Assembly (NCBI GenBank): GCA_964473355.1
Contig: CAYYOS010000050.1
Span: 1 to 15,933 of the forward strand
Reading direction: 5' to 3'
Origin: CAYYOS01 sp964473355
Lineage (GTDB): Bacteria; Pseudomonadota; Gammaproteobacteria; Burkholderiales; REEB80
Length of the DNA: 15,933 nt
In this document: piece by piece, positions 7,141 to 13,814 of the stretch
Numbering within the stretch: position 1 is the stretch's first letter
Layout: every line of letters begins with the position of its first letter
Translations under genes and position numbers: made by a program
The notes under the pieces: model-generated
Told to the model about the DNA's origin: nothing
What the model saw: only the letters and a program-made list of their open reading frames with translations
Databases searched by the model: none

Positions 7141-7203
7141 GGCTTCGAAGCTTGTTTTGTAAGTGTTTTTATTGCTCCATTTATTAGTCTTACTTCTCTA
7201 AAT

Positions 7204-7233
7204 GTAAGAATTACGCTGGCCTGTAACTCTTGC
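7204..7233 (-). promoter_or_regulatory. Candidate tandem activator sites upstream of the rpoE sigma-54 promoter
   Basis: GTAAGAATTAC at 7204-7214 is a near palindrome. It matches the GTAATTATTAC site in front of the DUF3309 promoter at 9 of 11 positions and is centred about 95 bp upstream of the predicted start. A weaker copy, GTAACTCTTGC (7223-7233), follows 19 bp further upstream. Spacing and position match enhancer sites of sigma-54 activators. The assignment is by eye only. The remainder of the 7033-7334 spacer holds no gene. Confidence 0.4.
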
Positions 7234-7334
7234 CTTAATTGCTATGAATTGTCTTAAGGAGTAGCTATGATAGGAGATGGGAAAAAGCGGGAATATCGGT
7301 GGTAGGCTTAAAGCGATGTAGTCCTAGTCTTACA

Positions 7335-7967
7335 TTATTCAATGAGATGATTTTTAATGGCGTAATAGGTTAGCTCCGCATTATTTTTCAACTTCATTTT
7401 ATCCATAATGCGTGAACGGTAAGTGCTGACAGTTTTAACGCTTAAAAACAGTTCTTCGGCTATTTGCGAAACACTTAAGCCCCCGGAGAGCTTACAAAAA
7501 ATTTGAAATTCTCGCTGCGATAAACACTCGTGCAGGGGCTTGTCGACATCACCGCCGATTTCCAAGGCTAGAATTTCGGCTAGGGAGGGGCTTACGTATT
7601 TGCGGCCCTGTACGACCTTGCGTATGGCGGCGACTAGCTGGCTGGGCGCGCTTTCTTTGGTCATGTAGCCCGATGCGCCCGCGCGTAAGAGATTGATGGC
7701 GTACTGATCCTCTGGGTACATGCTGAGAATTAATACCGGTAAAGTCGGTTTGATTTGCCGGATCTGGCGCAAAGCGTCAATTCCATTTAAGTCGGGCATG
7801 GAGATGTCGAGAAGAACCACATCCCATTCTTGCTCTCTGACTTTCGCGACAACCTCCGTTCCGGTAGAGGCTTCTCCGCTAACTTCGATATCGTCAATTT
7901 CACTTAGTACCTGCCTCAACCCGGCCCTCACCAAGGCATGATCGTCGGCGATTAAAATTTTTATCAT
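7335..7967 (-). CDS. NarL/FixJ-family response regulator (UvrY/GacA-like architecture)
   Basis: A 210-residue two-domain regulator. The receiver domain has acidic D8-D9, phosphoacceptor D54 (VVLLDISMPDLNG), S82 and K104 (GYMTKES). The C-terminal LuxR-type helix-turn-helix reads LSQREFQIFCKLSGGLSVSQ and then IAEELFLSVKTVSTYRSRIM. The sister histidine kinase gene at 9522-12452 has the HisKA_3/HATPase layout that normally phosphorylates this class. Two genes and a terminator separate them, so the pairing is inferred from proximity and family. The regulator is likely transcribed apart from the DUF883 gene upstream because of the terminator at 7990-8020. The ATG at 7967 has only AGGA very close to it as ribosome binding site. 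Confidence 0.93.
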   Translation of the reverse strand: MIKILIADDHALVRAGLRQVLSEIDDIEVSGEASTGTEVVAKVREQEWDVVLLDISMPDLNGIDALRQIRQIKPTLPVLILSMYPEDQYAINLLRAGASGYMTKESAPSQLVAAIRKVVQGRKYVSPSLAEILALEIGGDVDKPLHECLSQREFQIFCKLSGGLSVSQIAEELFLSVKTVSTYRSRIMDKMKLKNNAELTYYAIKNHLIE

Positions 7968-7989
7968 TGTCCTATGAATCTGACAAGCA

Positions 7990-8020
7990 ACAAAAACCCG
8001 CTGCCTAAGGTCAGCGGGTT
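7990..8020 (-). terminator. Rho-independent terminator after the DUF883 gene
   Basis: On the minus strand a perfect 9-bp stem AACCCGCTG / CAGCGGGTT (8020-8012 with 8003-7995) closes an 8-nt loop and is followed by TTTTTGTTG. It lies 14 bp after the DUF883 stop codon and separates the kinase/activator/DUF883 transcript from the response regulator gene. Confidence 0.85.
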
Positions 8021-8033
8021 ATCAATTTAAAGC

Positions 8034-8288
8034 TTAATAGTCCCGGGTGTTCCGCACTAGCCAACCCAGGAGGAAGCCCGCGGCCAAAGCAACGGAAACG
8101 GCACTAATAGGGTTGTCTTCTACCACTCTGCGCGCTTGTCCCATGGCTGCCCGTTCTTTTTCCAGTAATGCCTGAGCTCCAGCTTTAAGTGTATTTTTAG
8201 CGCTATCCGCAGCGTCTGAAATCCGTTCCATCGAACGATTTACCAAGGACGCCGTGTCGTCTACGGTTTCATCTAAGCGTGCTTTCAT
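8034..8288 (-). CDS. DUF883 (ElaB/YqjD-like) membrane protein
   Basis: An 84-residue protein. A long amphipathic, coiled-coil-prone N-terminal region (LVNRSMERISDAADSAKNTL) is followed by the family signature VVEDNPISAVSVALAAGFLL, a single C-terminal membrane helix, and the basic end RNTRDY. This is a canonical DUF883 member, closer to the family norm than the two copies behind rpoE. The ATG at 8288 follows AAAGGAG. It starts 29 bp after the sigma-54 activator gene with no terminator between, so the two are probably co-transcribed and end at the terminator at 7990-8020. A role in ribosome tethering or envelope stress is family inference. Confidence 0.85.
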   Translation of the reverse strand: MKARLDETVDDTASLVNRSMERISDAADSAKNTLKAGAQALLEKERAAMGQARRVVEDNPISAVSVALAAGFLLGWLVRNTRDY

Positions 8289-8317
8289 GATTTCTCCTTT
8301 TTTATCGGTTAAAACAA

Positions 8318-9397
8318 TTAGGCTATTGCAGAAACTTCTCGTGATTCTGATTCATACAGACTTAAACGGTTGTAGAGGGTCTTCAAACTAAGGCCCAAAA
8401 TCTCCGCGGCTTTTTTCTTGTTACCCGCACAGTGAGTGAGCGTGGCAAAAATAATGCGCCGCTCGGCCTCAGCCAAAGGCGTTCCAACACGTATGCGCAA
8501 GCCCTCTCCGTCTGACATGGATTTCACCGCAGCGCTACTGTCCAAAGCGGTTATTTCCAGAACTTCGGCGTGTAAAATATATGCGCGTTGCACCACATTT
8601 TTCAACTCCCGGACATTGCCCGGCCACGCGTGGCTGCGTAGACTCTGCAACGCTTGATTAGAAAAGGTTTTGTCCGTCTCGTATTCAATATTCAGTTCTT
8701 CGAGGAAGTGCTGCGCCAACAGCGAAATGTCCTCACCCCGGGCACGCAACGGTGGTAATTCTAAAGGAAATACCGCCAAACGGTACATTAGATCTTCGCG
8801 GAACAGACCTTTACTCACAGCGTTCTCTAGCGAACGGTTGGTGGCGGCAATGATACGAACGTCCGATTTAATTTCCTTATCCCCTCCCACCCGAGTAAAT
8901 GCGTTGGTTTCTAGAACCCGCAATAACTTCACTTGTAACTCGGGCGCCATTTCCGTGATTTCGTCCAAAAATAAGGTGCCGCCCGCGGCACGTTCGAAAT
9001 AGCCTTTATGAGACTTTTGCGCACCCGTAAAGCTACCCCGCTCATGGCCAAACAACTCGGCTTCTATCAAATTGGCGGGAATGGCACCGCAATTAATAGC
9101 GGTAAAGGATCCCTGTTTACGCAGACTCAGTTTGTGAATCGTTTGAGCGGCCATTTCCTTTCCTGACCCACTTTCGCCGGTTAACATAACCGGAACTTCT
9201 GTGGGCGCCACCTTTTCCAGCATTTCATACAACTTTTGCATGACCGGGGACGATCCATACAAGCACCCGAATCGCGCGAGTTTCTTAGATTTAAGTTTAG
9301 CGGGTGCAGGGGAAAAATTGAGGTGATTAAAATTAATCTGGCTGAGGGGAAATTCAATTACCGAACTATAACCCTGCATCACAGTGGCTTCAGTCAT
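8318..9397 (-). CDS. Sigma-54-dependent transcriptional activator (bEBP) without receiver domain
   Basis: A 359-residue AAA+ activator of sigma-54 RNA polymerase. It has Walker A GESGSGKE (74-81), the sigma-54 contact loop GSFTGA (121-126, Ser in place of the usual Ala), Walker B TLFLDE (141-146), ATNR sensor I, arginine fingers in FREDLMYRL, WPGNVREL (258-265) and a Fis-type helix-turn-helix (about 323-348, NKKKAAEILGLSLKTLYNRL). Only about 45 residues precede the AAA+ module, so there is no receiver, GAF or PAS input, as in PspF-like proteins. Activity must be set by expression level or a protein partner. The gene follows the histidine kinase by 124 bp, and that gap holds a palindrome and a -10 box, pointing to transcriptional control. 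It is the obvious candidate activator for the -24/-12 promoters in this window. Confidence 0.94.
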   Translation of the reverse strand: MTEATVMQGYSSVIEFPLSQINFNHLNFSPAPAKLKSKKLARFGCLYGSSPVMQKLYEMLEKVAPTEVPVMLTGESGSGKEMAAQTIHKLSLRKQGSFTAINCGAIPANLIEAELFGHERGSFTGAQKSHKGYFERAAGGTLFLDEITEMAPELQVKLLRVLETNAFTRVGGDKEIKSDVRIIAATNRSLENAVSKGLFREDLMYRLAVFPLELPPLRARGEDISLLAQHFLEELNIEYETDKTFSNQALQSLRSHAWPGNVRELKNVVQRAYILHAEVLEITALDSSAAVKSMSDGEGLRIRVGTPLAEAERRIIFATLTHCAGNKKKAAEILGLSLKTLYNRLSLYESESREVSAIA

Positions 9398-9477
9398 GTT
9401 TTTTTTCTCCGATTTAAGAACAATTAAGCGCTGGCTGGATATCGTTCTTAAGCATACTAAAGCATTGGAAAAGTTAC

Positions 9478-9483
9478 ACTATA
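9478..9483 (-). promoter_or_regulatory. Predicted -10 box for the sigma-54 activator gene
   Basis: The minus strand reads TATAGT, 5 of 6 to consensus, about 80 bp before the activator ATG. No recognisable -35 hexamer lies 16-18 bp upstream; that place is adjacent to the palindrome at 9503-9521. This is the pattern of an activator-dependent sigma-70 promoter with a start near 9471. Confidence 0.45.
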
Positions 9484-9502
9484 GGAACTGGGGGGTATTT
9501 TG

Positions 9503-9521
9503 TGTAGGGGTTTGTCCTACA
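9503..9521. promoter_or_regulatory. 19-bp palindrome, candidate response-regulator operator
   Basis: TGTAGGGGTTTGTCCTACA has perfect 6-bp arms (TGTAGG and CCTACA) around 7 bases. It lies directly after the kinase stop codon. Its centre (9512) is about 41 bp upstream of the start predicted from the -10 box at 9478-9483, the usual position for LuxR/NarL-family class II activators. A related but weaker sequence, TGTAGTCCTAGTCTTACA, lies at 7317-7334. Which protein binds is inference. Confidence 0.5.
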
Positions 9522-12452
9522 TCACAAATCCAATGCTCTCCGACGTTGTCCCGCGGGGGTATAATTCTTGGGGATACGAACTTTAACGGTTGTTCCGGCT
9601 CCCGGCGAACTGGTGATTGTCACTTCGCCCGAGGCATAATGAGCCCGCTCATACATGCCACGAATACCGTTGGAAGTCGCGTTTAGTACTTGCTGCGTGT
9701 CCATCCCCACACCGTCATCGGTTATTTCTAAGAAAAAGCTGTCTTTGTCTTTGTAGAATTTAATCCGCACCGTGGTAGCACGGGAATGACGAGCCACGTT
9801 AGTTAAGGTCTCTTGAAAAATACGAAAAAATACTAAAGCCACATCTTTTTCCACTTCCAATTCTTCATCCGCGTCGGTCTCTAAGAGACAACGTATGTTC
9901 ATGCGCGTTTGGAATTCATTAGCTTGCCAACGCAACGCCGCTACTAGCCCCAAATCATCCAAGATGGTGGGGCGTAGTTCAGTAACGATGCGCCGCGTGG
10001 CCAACACCGCGGCATCCACCAATGCCTCCATGTTCTGGGCTTTCACCCATAAATCGTGTTGATCGGCCGAGAGTTTGTGGGTCAGCCAAAAAATATCCAT
10101 CTTAAGGGCTGTCAAGGTACCGCCAAGCTCATCATGAACTTCTCGGGCAATGTGAGCTTTTTCATCTTCGCGCACCGCTTGCAAATGTACCGATAGGTTA
10201 CGCAACTGCTCGCGAGAGCGCTCAATTTCGTGTTGCGCGGAATATCGCAAGGTTTCATCCAAGATAATCCCATCCCAAACCAGCTCGCCGCGATCCATCG
10301 GTCGCAAACTCGCTTTAACGCTAACCCATTTTCGCTGTTCGTTTCCTACAACTATGGCACCTTCCCAAAGCCAACGCGACTGCGATTGCGCGGATTTGCG
10401 GCGGGTGCTGTGGAACGCCGTAAGATGCGGTGGTTCAACAATCATACTGAATAACTTATCGGGATGAGCAATAATCGTCTGTGCGGGTAGCAAGAACAAT
10501 TCTTCGATGCCCCGGCTAACATAGTCAAAGTGAAGGATGCCGTCCGCGGTTTGGGCTAGCTGAAATACCACGCCCGGCACATTCGCAGTCATAGCTTTGT
10601 ACCTCGCTTCACTTTCTGCTAACGCCTCATTGGCTTTCTTCCGTTCGGAAATATCGCGTAATACCGTGGTATACACTATGCCGTCCGCTAACGATAATTT
10701 AGATAATGAAGCTTCCGCGTAAAAAGTTTCACCGTTTTTACGACGCGCCAAAATTTCGGTTTGTCGTTCCTGCGTGCGTCGCGTACCAAACGAGTCGGCG
10801 ATAAATTTTTGAGGTAAGATTAGGTGCAGTGGATGGCCGATAACTTCTTCGTTGGCATAACCAAAAATTTCTTCAGCGCCACTGTTAAATAAAAGTATGC
10901 GTTGATTATCGTCCACAGAGATAATCGCTTCCTGAGCCATCCGTAAAATACCGGCGAGCCGCTCTTGCGAACCGCGTAACGTTTGCGCAATACGCATACG
11001 TTCGACAATTTCGCGCATTAATCGATGATTAGCCTCCCTGGTTTCCAGCTCGTGAGTGCGCGCAGTTTGAAATAAATGGACCAATAGCGCTAGAAGTGTG
11101 GCCACCATAAAACCTGCGCCTAAAGCCGCATCTGGTATCGACGATTGTGTTGGAGCGAGCGCCGCCGAAGTCGGAGAAAGTTTTAGCTTGTGCGCTAAAT
11201 TATAAAATTGTAGCGGTATCTCTTTCTCTAAAGTAGATGGAGCTGAGTTAATGGGTGCTAAGCTGAGTTCTTCTAGGCTGATTCTATAGCCCATTTGTGC
11301 CTCACGAACAGATTGCAACCAGGCGTTAAGGTTAAGCTCGCCTACCACAACCCCTTGCAGCTCGGCATTTTTGTGTATGGGCACATGAATCAACAAGCCG
11401 TGGATCGAGCCATTACTTTCTACGCTCGTAATGGTGACCTGCCCCGAACTTAATGCCGATGCAATTGCTTTTGCGTCCATACTATCTGGCGCAATCGGCC
11501 CGAATTGGGTCGCCTTTTTAGAGGCTATCCCGCGTACGGTTAACGCTCTATCTACCCATTTAATAGAGGTGAATTCCGGAAAATCTTCAGTCAACAAGGA
11601 GGCAGATTTTTGCCACTGATCCTCGGCTGGGTCCTGATTCTGCCAGCGTAAACCAAAACGCTTTAAGGTATTAACCCTGGCGTTTAAAAAATCGAGTAAT
11701 TGATTTTTCGCATTGTTTGCTGCACTCCCTACGGTTTCTTGGGCATGGCGATAATCTTGCGCGTTTAAGGCATCCCATAAAAATAATGATGCCAAGAAAA
11801 CTGCCAGCCAAACTGGAACGGGCAACCAACGCTTCAATGGAATGAGCTGATTCGCGTAGGAAAACACCCATAAAAGTATGCCCACGCCTAAAACGATAAA
11901 ACCAATGAAAACGGGCATCTCCTGGCGACCCAATTGCAACCTGCCGTACACCAAGATGTTTTCGCTCGCTGCCCCAAAACTCGCCAGCAGCGCGATGGCC
12001 AACACCCCCAAAGTCAGCAACATGATGGTGATTAATCTGGCGGAACGAATTGGTGGCGGGCAAAGCGAGGCAAGCATGGTGCCGCTTAATATCAACTTAA
12101 TTGCACACAAGGGCCCCGTAGTGCTGCGTCTACCAGTGAATGAAAATGTTGCTGGGTCCAGGTTGAATAAGGGATGGGCCAGGTACTCTATCAGGCGCAG
12201 CGCGCCAATAACTATCACCGCTGCTGCTACCAGTTTAGCTGCTTTGTAACGCTCGATAGCGAACAATAGCAGCGTCACTGCCATCAGTGTAAAGCCCAAT
12301 ACCGCATTGACTTCCGCAAGCTCTCTCAAGGAGAAACGCTGGAAATTTAATTTTGCATCCCATTCCATCATTCCCCAAGTTGCCATCGCGAATAATGTCA
12401 GGCTTGTTGCGAACAACATAACTTTAGGGATGAGAGCGCGATTATTAATCAA
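9522..12452 (-). CDS. Membrane-bound PAS sensor histidine kinase (NarX/UhpB-type catalytic core)
   Basis: A 976-residue hybrid-free kinase. About seven hydrophobic helices lie in residues 8-226. A periplasmic CHASE-like region follows (about 240-390, starting ALNAQDYRHAQETVGSAANN), then a membrane helix (about 442-462), a coiled coil, PAS1 with PAC (about 501-605, IISVDDNQRILLFNSGAEEI) and PAS2 (about 615-738). The HisKA_3 dimer domain has His773 in AREVHDELGG. The HATPase domain has N box FQETLTNVARHS, G1 DDGVGMD and NGIRGMYERA. This class phosphorylates NarL-type regulators, fitting the gene at 7335-7967. The first codon is taken as TTG at 12452; ATG at 12419 (residue 12) is the alternative, and neither has a strong ribosome binding site. 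The signal sensed cannot be read from sequence. Confidence 0.92.
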   Translation of the reverse strand: MINNRALIPKVMLFATSLTLFAMATWGMMEWDAKLNFQRFSLRELAEVNAVLGFTLMAVTLLLFAIERYKAAKLVAAAVIVIGALRLIEYLAHPLFNLDPATFSFTGRRSTTGPLCAIKLILSGTMLASLCPPPIRSARLITIMLLTLGVLAIALLASFGAASENILVYGRLQLGRQEMPVFIGFIVLGVGILLWVFSYANQLIPLKRWLPVPVWLAVFLASLFLWDALNAQDYRHAQETVGSAANNAKNQLLDFLNARVNTLKRFGLRWQNQDPAEDQWQKSASLLTEDFPEFTSIKWVDRALTVRGIASKKATQFGPIAPDSMDAKAIASALSSGQVTITSVESNGSIHGLLIHVPIHKNAELQGVVVGELNLNAWLQSVREAQMGYRISLEELSLAPINSAPSTLEKEIPLQFYNLAHKLKLSPTSAALAPTQSSIPDAALGAGFMVATLLALLVHLFQTARTHELETREANHRLMREIVERMRIAQTLRGSQERLAGILRMAQEAIISVDDNQRILLFNSGAEEIFGYANEEVIGHPLHLILPQKFIADSFGTRRTQERQTEILARRKNGETFYAEASLSKLSLADGIVYTTVLRDISERKKANEALAESEARYKAMTANVPGVVFQLAQTADGILHFDYVSRGIEELFLLPAQTIIAHPDKLFSMIVEPPHLTAFHSTRRKSAQSQSRWLWEGAIVVGNEQRKWVSVKASLRPMDRGELVWDGIILDETLRYSAQHEIERSREQLRNLSVHLQAVREDEKAHIAREVHDELGGTLTALKMDIFWLTHKLSADQHDLWVKAQNMEALVDAAVLATRRIVTELRPTILDDLGLVAALRWQANEFQTRMNIRCLLETDADEELEVEKDVALVFFRIFQETLTNVARHSRATTVRIKFYKDKDSFFLEITDDGVGMDTQQVLNATSNGIRGMYERAHYASGEVTITSSPGAGTTVKVRIPKNYTPAGQRRRALDL

Positions 12453-12545
12453 GGCTTCGTTTAGACGGTAGCGGGACGTGAATCATCATAGCATTGTAGT
12501 TTATCCGGCGCCTATAGGGCCCCGCATAAGGAAGACCGGATGTAT

Positions 12546-12574
12546 GTAATTATTACTTCAAGTGTAATATTTAC
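12546..12574 (+). promoter_or_regulatory. Tandem GTAAT dyads, candidate sigma-54 activator sites
   Basis: A perfect palindrome GTAATTATTAC (12546-12556) is followed 18 bp on by GTAATATTTAC (12564-12574, one mismatch). Centres lie about 114 and 96 bp before the start predicted from the -24/-12 promoter at 12639-12654. This is where enhancer-binding proteins normally sit. The sites also lie upstream of the divergent kinase gene and could serve that instead. The rest of 12453-12727 holds no gene. Confidence 0.5.
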
Positions 12575-12638
12575 GTTCAAAATTTTTGTTTTATCACAAC
12601 ACTCCCCCCGTCAACGGTCACTCCCCTTGATGTGTGCG

Positions 12639-12654
12639 TGGCATGTTAATTGCT
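12639..12654 (+). promoter_or_regulatory. Sigma-54 (-24/-12) promoter of the DUF3309-lipoprotein pair
   Basis: TGGCATGTTAATTGCT matches TGGCACG-N4-TTGCW at all fixed positions except one (T for C). GG and GC are 12 bp apart. Predicted start is near 12665, about 63 nt before the DUF3309 ATG. This is the best such site in the window. Confidence 0.85.
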
Positions 12655-12727
12655 CGGTTTAATTCACGTCGGGACGATTTAAGCGTTTCCTAACAGGCAA
12701 CAGAACCTAACTCAAAAAGGAAAAAAC

Positions 12728-12871
12728 ATGAATACTTTGCTATTAATCATACTTGCACTCGTTCTTTTGGGTGCGCTCCCGGTTTATCCGTATAGCAAAT
12801 CTTGGGGCTATTTTCCCAGTGGAATTCTCCTAGTTATTTTAATTGTGGTTGCAGTACTGTTATTTCGTTAA
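12728..12871 (+). CDS. DUF3309 family small membrane protein
   Basis: A 47-residue protein, almost entirely hydrophobic: MNTLLLIILALVLLGALPVY, then the family's polar turn PYSKSWGY, then a second helix ending in LLFR. The LGALPxxPYSxxWGYxPSGIL pattern is characteristic of DUF3309, a family of unknown function usually found near stress genes. The ribosome binding site is AAAAAGGA before ATG at 12728. It is the first gene after the sigma-54 promoter and is followed 15 bp later by the lipoprotein gene. Confidence 0.85.
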   Translation: MNTLLLIILALVLLGALPVYPYSKSWGYFPSGILLVILIVVAVLLFR

Positions 12872-12886
12872 TTGAAGGAGATATAT

Positions 12887-13351
12887 ATGTCTAAAAAATT
12901 ACTTTCCGGCTCGATAATGCTAGTTGGTCTCGCACTGGCCGGCTGCGGCACGACCAGTGATCGCTATACCACCACGGACAGCAGTCGTGCCTATGACGAT
13001 CGCTATTACAGCAGCGCCTATTGTGATAACTGTGGCGTGGTGGAATCTATCGCGGTTAATCAAAGCCGCCCGGGCGTCGGTGCTGGTGCGGTAATAGGTG
13101 GTCTGGCAGGCGCGGCGGTTGGCAGCCAAATTGGTGATGGCCGCGGACAAACCGCCGCGACGATTTTAGGCGCTGCCGGGGGCGCATATGCAGGCCACAA
13201 GATCCAACAAAATCAACGCGAAAACAATCAAGTTCGTTTTACCGTACGCATGCAAGACGGGACGATACGTAATGTATTTCAGCCCGACAACCCCGGCTTA
13301 CGCGTGGGAGACGCCGTACGCGTTGTCAACGATAGTGTGGTATTGCGGTAA
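12887..13351 (+). CDS. Glycine-zipper 2TM lipoprotein (17-kDa antigen/SlyB-like)
   Basis: A 154-residue lipoprotein. The ATG at 12887 is chosen because GAAGGAG lies 6 nt before it; an upstream TTG at 12872 would overlap that site. The signal peptide ends in lipobox LAGC with Cys20. A Ser/Tyr/Asp-rich linker holds CDNCG. The glycine-zipper pair follows (about residues 63-105, GAGAVIGGLAGAAVGSQIGD then ILGAAGGAYAGHKIQ), and a C-terminal beta module (VRFTVRMQDGTIRNVFQPDN) resembles the C-terminal domain of SlyB-like outer-membrane lipoproteins. Expected location is the outer membrane. Co-transcription with DUF3309 from a sigma-54 promoter is likely; transcription ends at the hairpin at 13365-13396. 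Confidence 0.88.
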   Translation: MSKKLLSGSIMLVGLALAGCGTTSDRYTTTDSSRAYDDRYYSSAYCDNCGVVESIAVNQSRPGVGAGAVIGGLAGAAVGSQIGDGRGQTAATILGAAGGAYAGHKIQQNQRENNQVRFTVRMQDGTIRNVFQPDNPGLRVGDAVRVVNDSVVLR

Positions 13352-13364
13352 ACGCGACCTCACC

Positions 13365-13396
13365 AAAAAAAGAGCGCAGATCGCGCTCTTTTTTTT
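13365..13396. terminator. Bidirectional rho-independent terminator
   Basis: GAGCGC (13372-13377) pairs with GCGCTC (13383-13388) around AGATC, flanked by an A-run (13365-13371) and a T-run (13389-13396). The extended stem works in both directions, serving the lipoprotein gene on plus and csbD on minus, which converge here. Confidence 0.9.
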
Positions 13397-13408
13397 ACCG
13401 TCAAAGTA

Positions 13409-13606
13409 CTAAAGGCGTCCCTCCCAGTCTCTTACCTGCCGTTCCGCCTCATCCCGACCTATACCATAGGACTCTTGAATTTTCCCTACCAGTTGATCGC
13501 GACGCCCACCGATTTCGTCCAGGCTGTCGTCCGTTAAATCGCCCCATTTTTCTTTAACCTTTCCTTTTAACTGTTTCCAATTACCTTCAATCCGGTCCCA
13601 ATTCAT
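13409..13606 (-). CDS. CsbD family stress protein (UPF0337)
   Basis: A 65-residue soluble, highly charged helical protein: MNWDRIEGNWKQLKGKVKEK, then WGDLTDDSLDEIGGRRDQLV and YGIGRDEAERQVRDW, the full CsbD signature at normal length. CsbD-like proteins are abundant general-stress proteins in many bacteria; biochemical function is unknown. The ATG at 13606 follows AAAGGAGG. A -24/-12 promoter at 13655-13669 lies just upstream, so this member appears sigma-54 dependent. It shares the bidirectional terminator with the convergent lipoprotein gene. Confidence 0.95.
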   Translation of the reverse strand: MNWDRIEGNWKQLKGKVKEKWGDLTDDSLDEIGGRRDQLVGKIQESYGIGRDEAERQVRDWEGRL

Positions 13607-13654
13607 TGTAACCTCCTTTGAAATATGAGGAACATCCTCGCTAAATCAAGAAAA

Positions 13655-13669
13655 GCAACGGCTATGCCA
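13655..13669 (-). promoter_or_regulatory. Sigma-54 (-24/-12) promoter of csbD
   Basis: The minus strand reads TGGCATAGCCGTTGCT (13669-13654), with GG and GC 12 bp apart and a perfect TTGC. It differs from TGGCACG-N4-TTGCW at two positions. Predicted start is near 13643, about 38 nt before the csbD ATG. Confidence 0.75.
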
Positions 13670-13706
13670 CAATTCTTTTTTTAAAACTCAAGGCCTTGCT
13701 TAGTCC

Positions 13707-13746
13707 TTACAATAAAAACTTGTAAAACTTGCAACAAAAGTTGCAA
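13707..13746. promoter_or_regulatory. Two adjacent palindromes between csbD and DUF2934
   Basis: TTACAA-N7-TTGTAA (13707-13725) and the perfect dyad TTGCAACAAAAGTTGCAA (13729-13746) have centres about 21-22 bp apart, two helical turns. They lie about 73 and 94 bp upstream of the predicted csbD start, in enhancer position. The second also sits upstream of the -10 box for DUF2934, near its -35 region. Either gene could be regulated from here. Confidence 0.45.
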
Positions 13747-13768
13747 ACCTGCACTTAGCGATTCCGCT

Positions 13769-13774
13769 TATAAT
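13769..13774 (+). promoter_or_regulatory. -10 box for the DUF2934-DAHP synthase pair
   Basis: A perfect TATAAT lies 40 bp before the DUF2934 ATG. The hexamer 17 bp upstream (AACCTG) is a poor -35. TTGCAA of the adjacent palindrome lies 22 bp away, too far for a standard -35. Confidence 0.5.
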
Positions 13775-13814
13775 GCAGCTGAAAATCACCTTATCTTGTT
13801 TCTAGGAGACTGTT

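Noticed and set aside
12872..12886. TTG start five codons upstream for the glycine-zipper lipoprotein
   Set aside because: The codons overlap the strong GAAGGAG ribosome binding site, and the ATG at 12887 gives a normal lipoprotein signal peptide.
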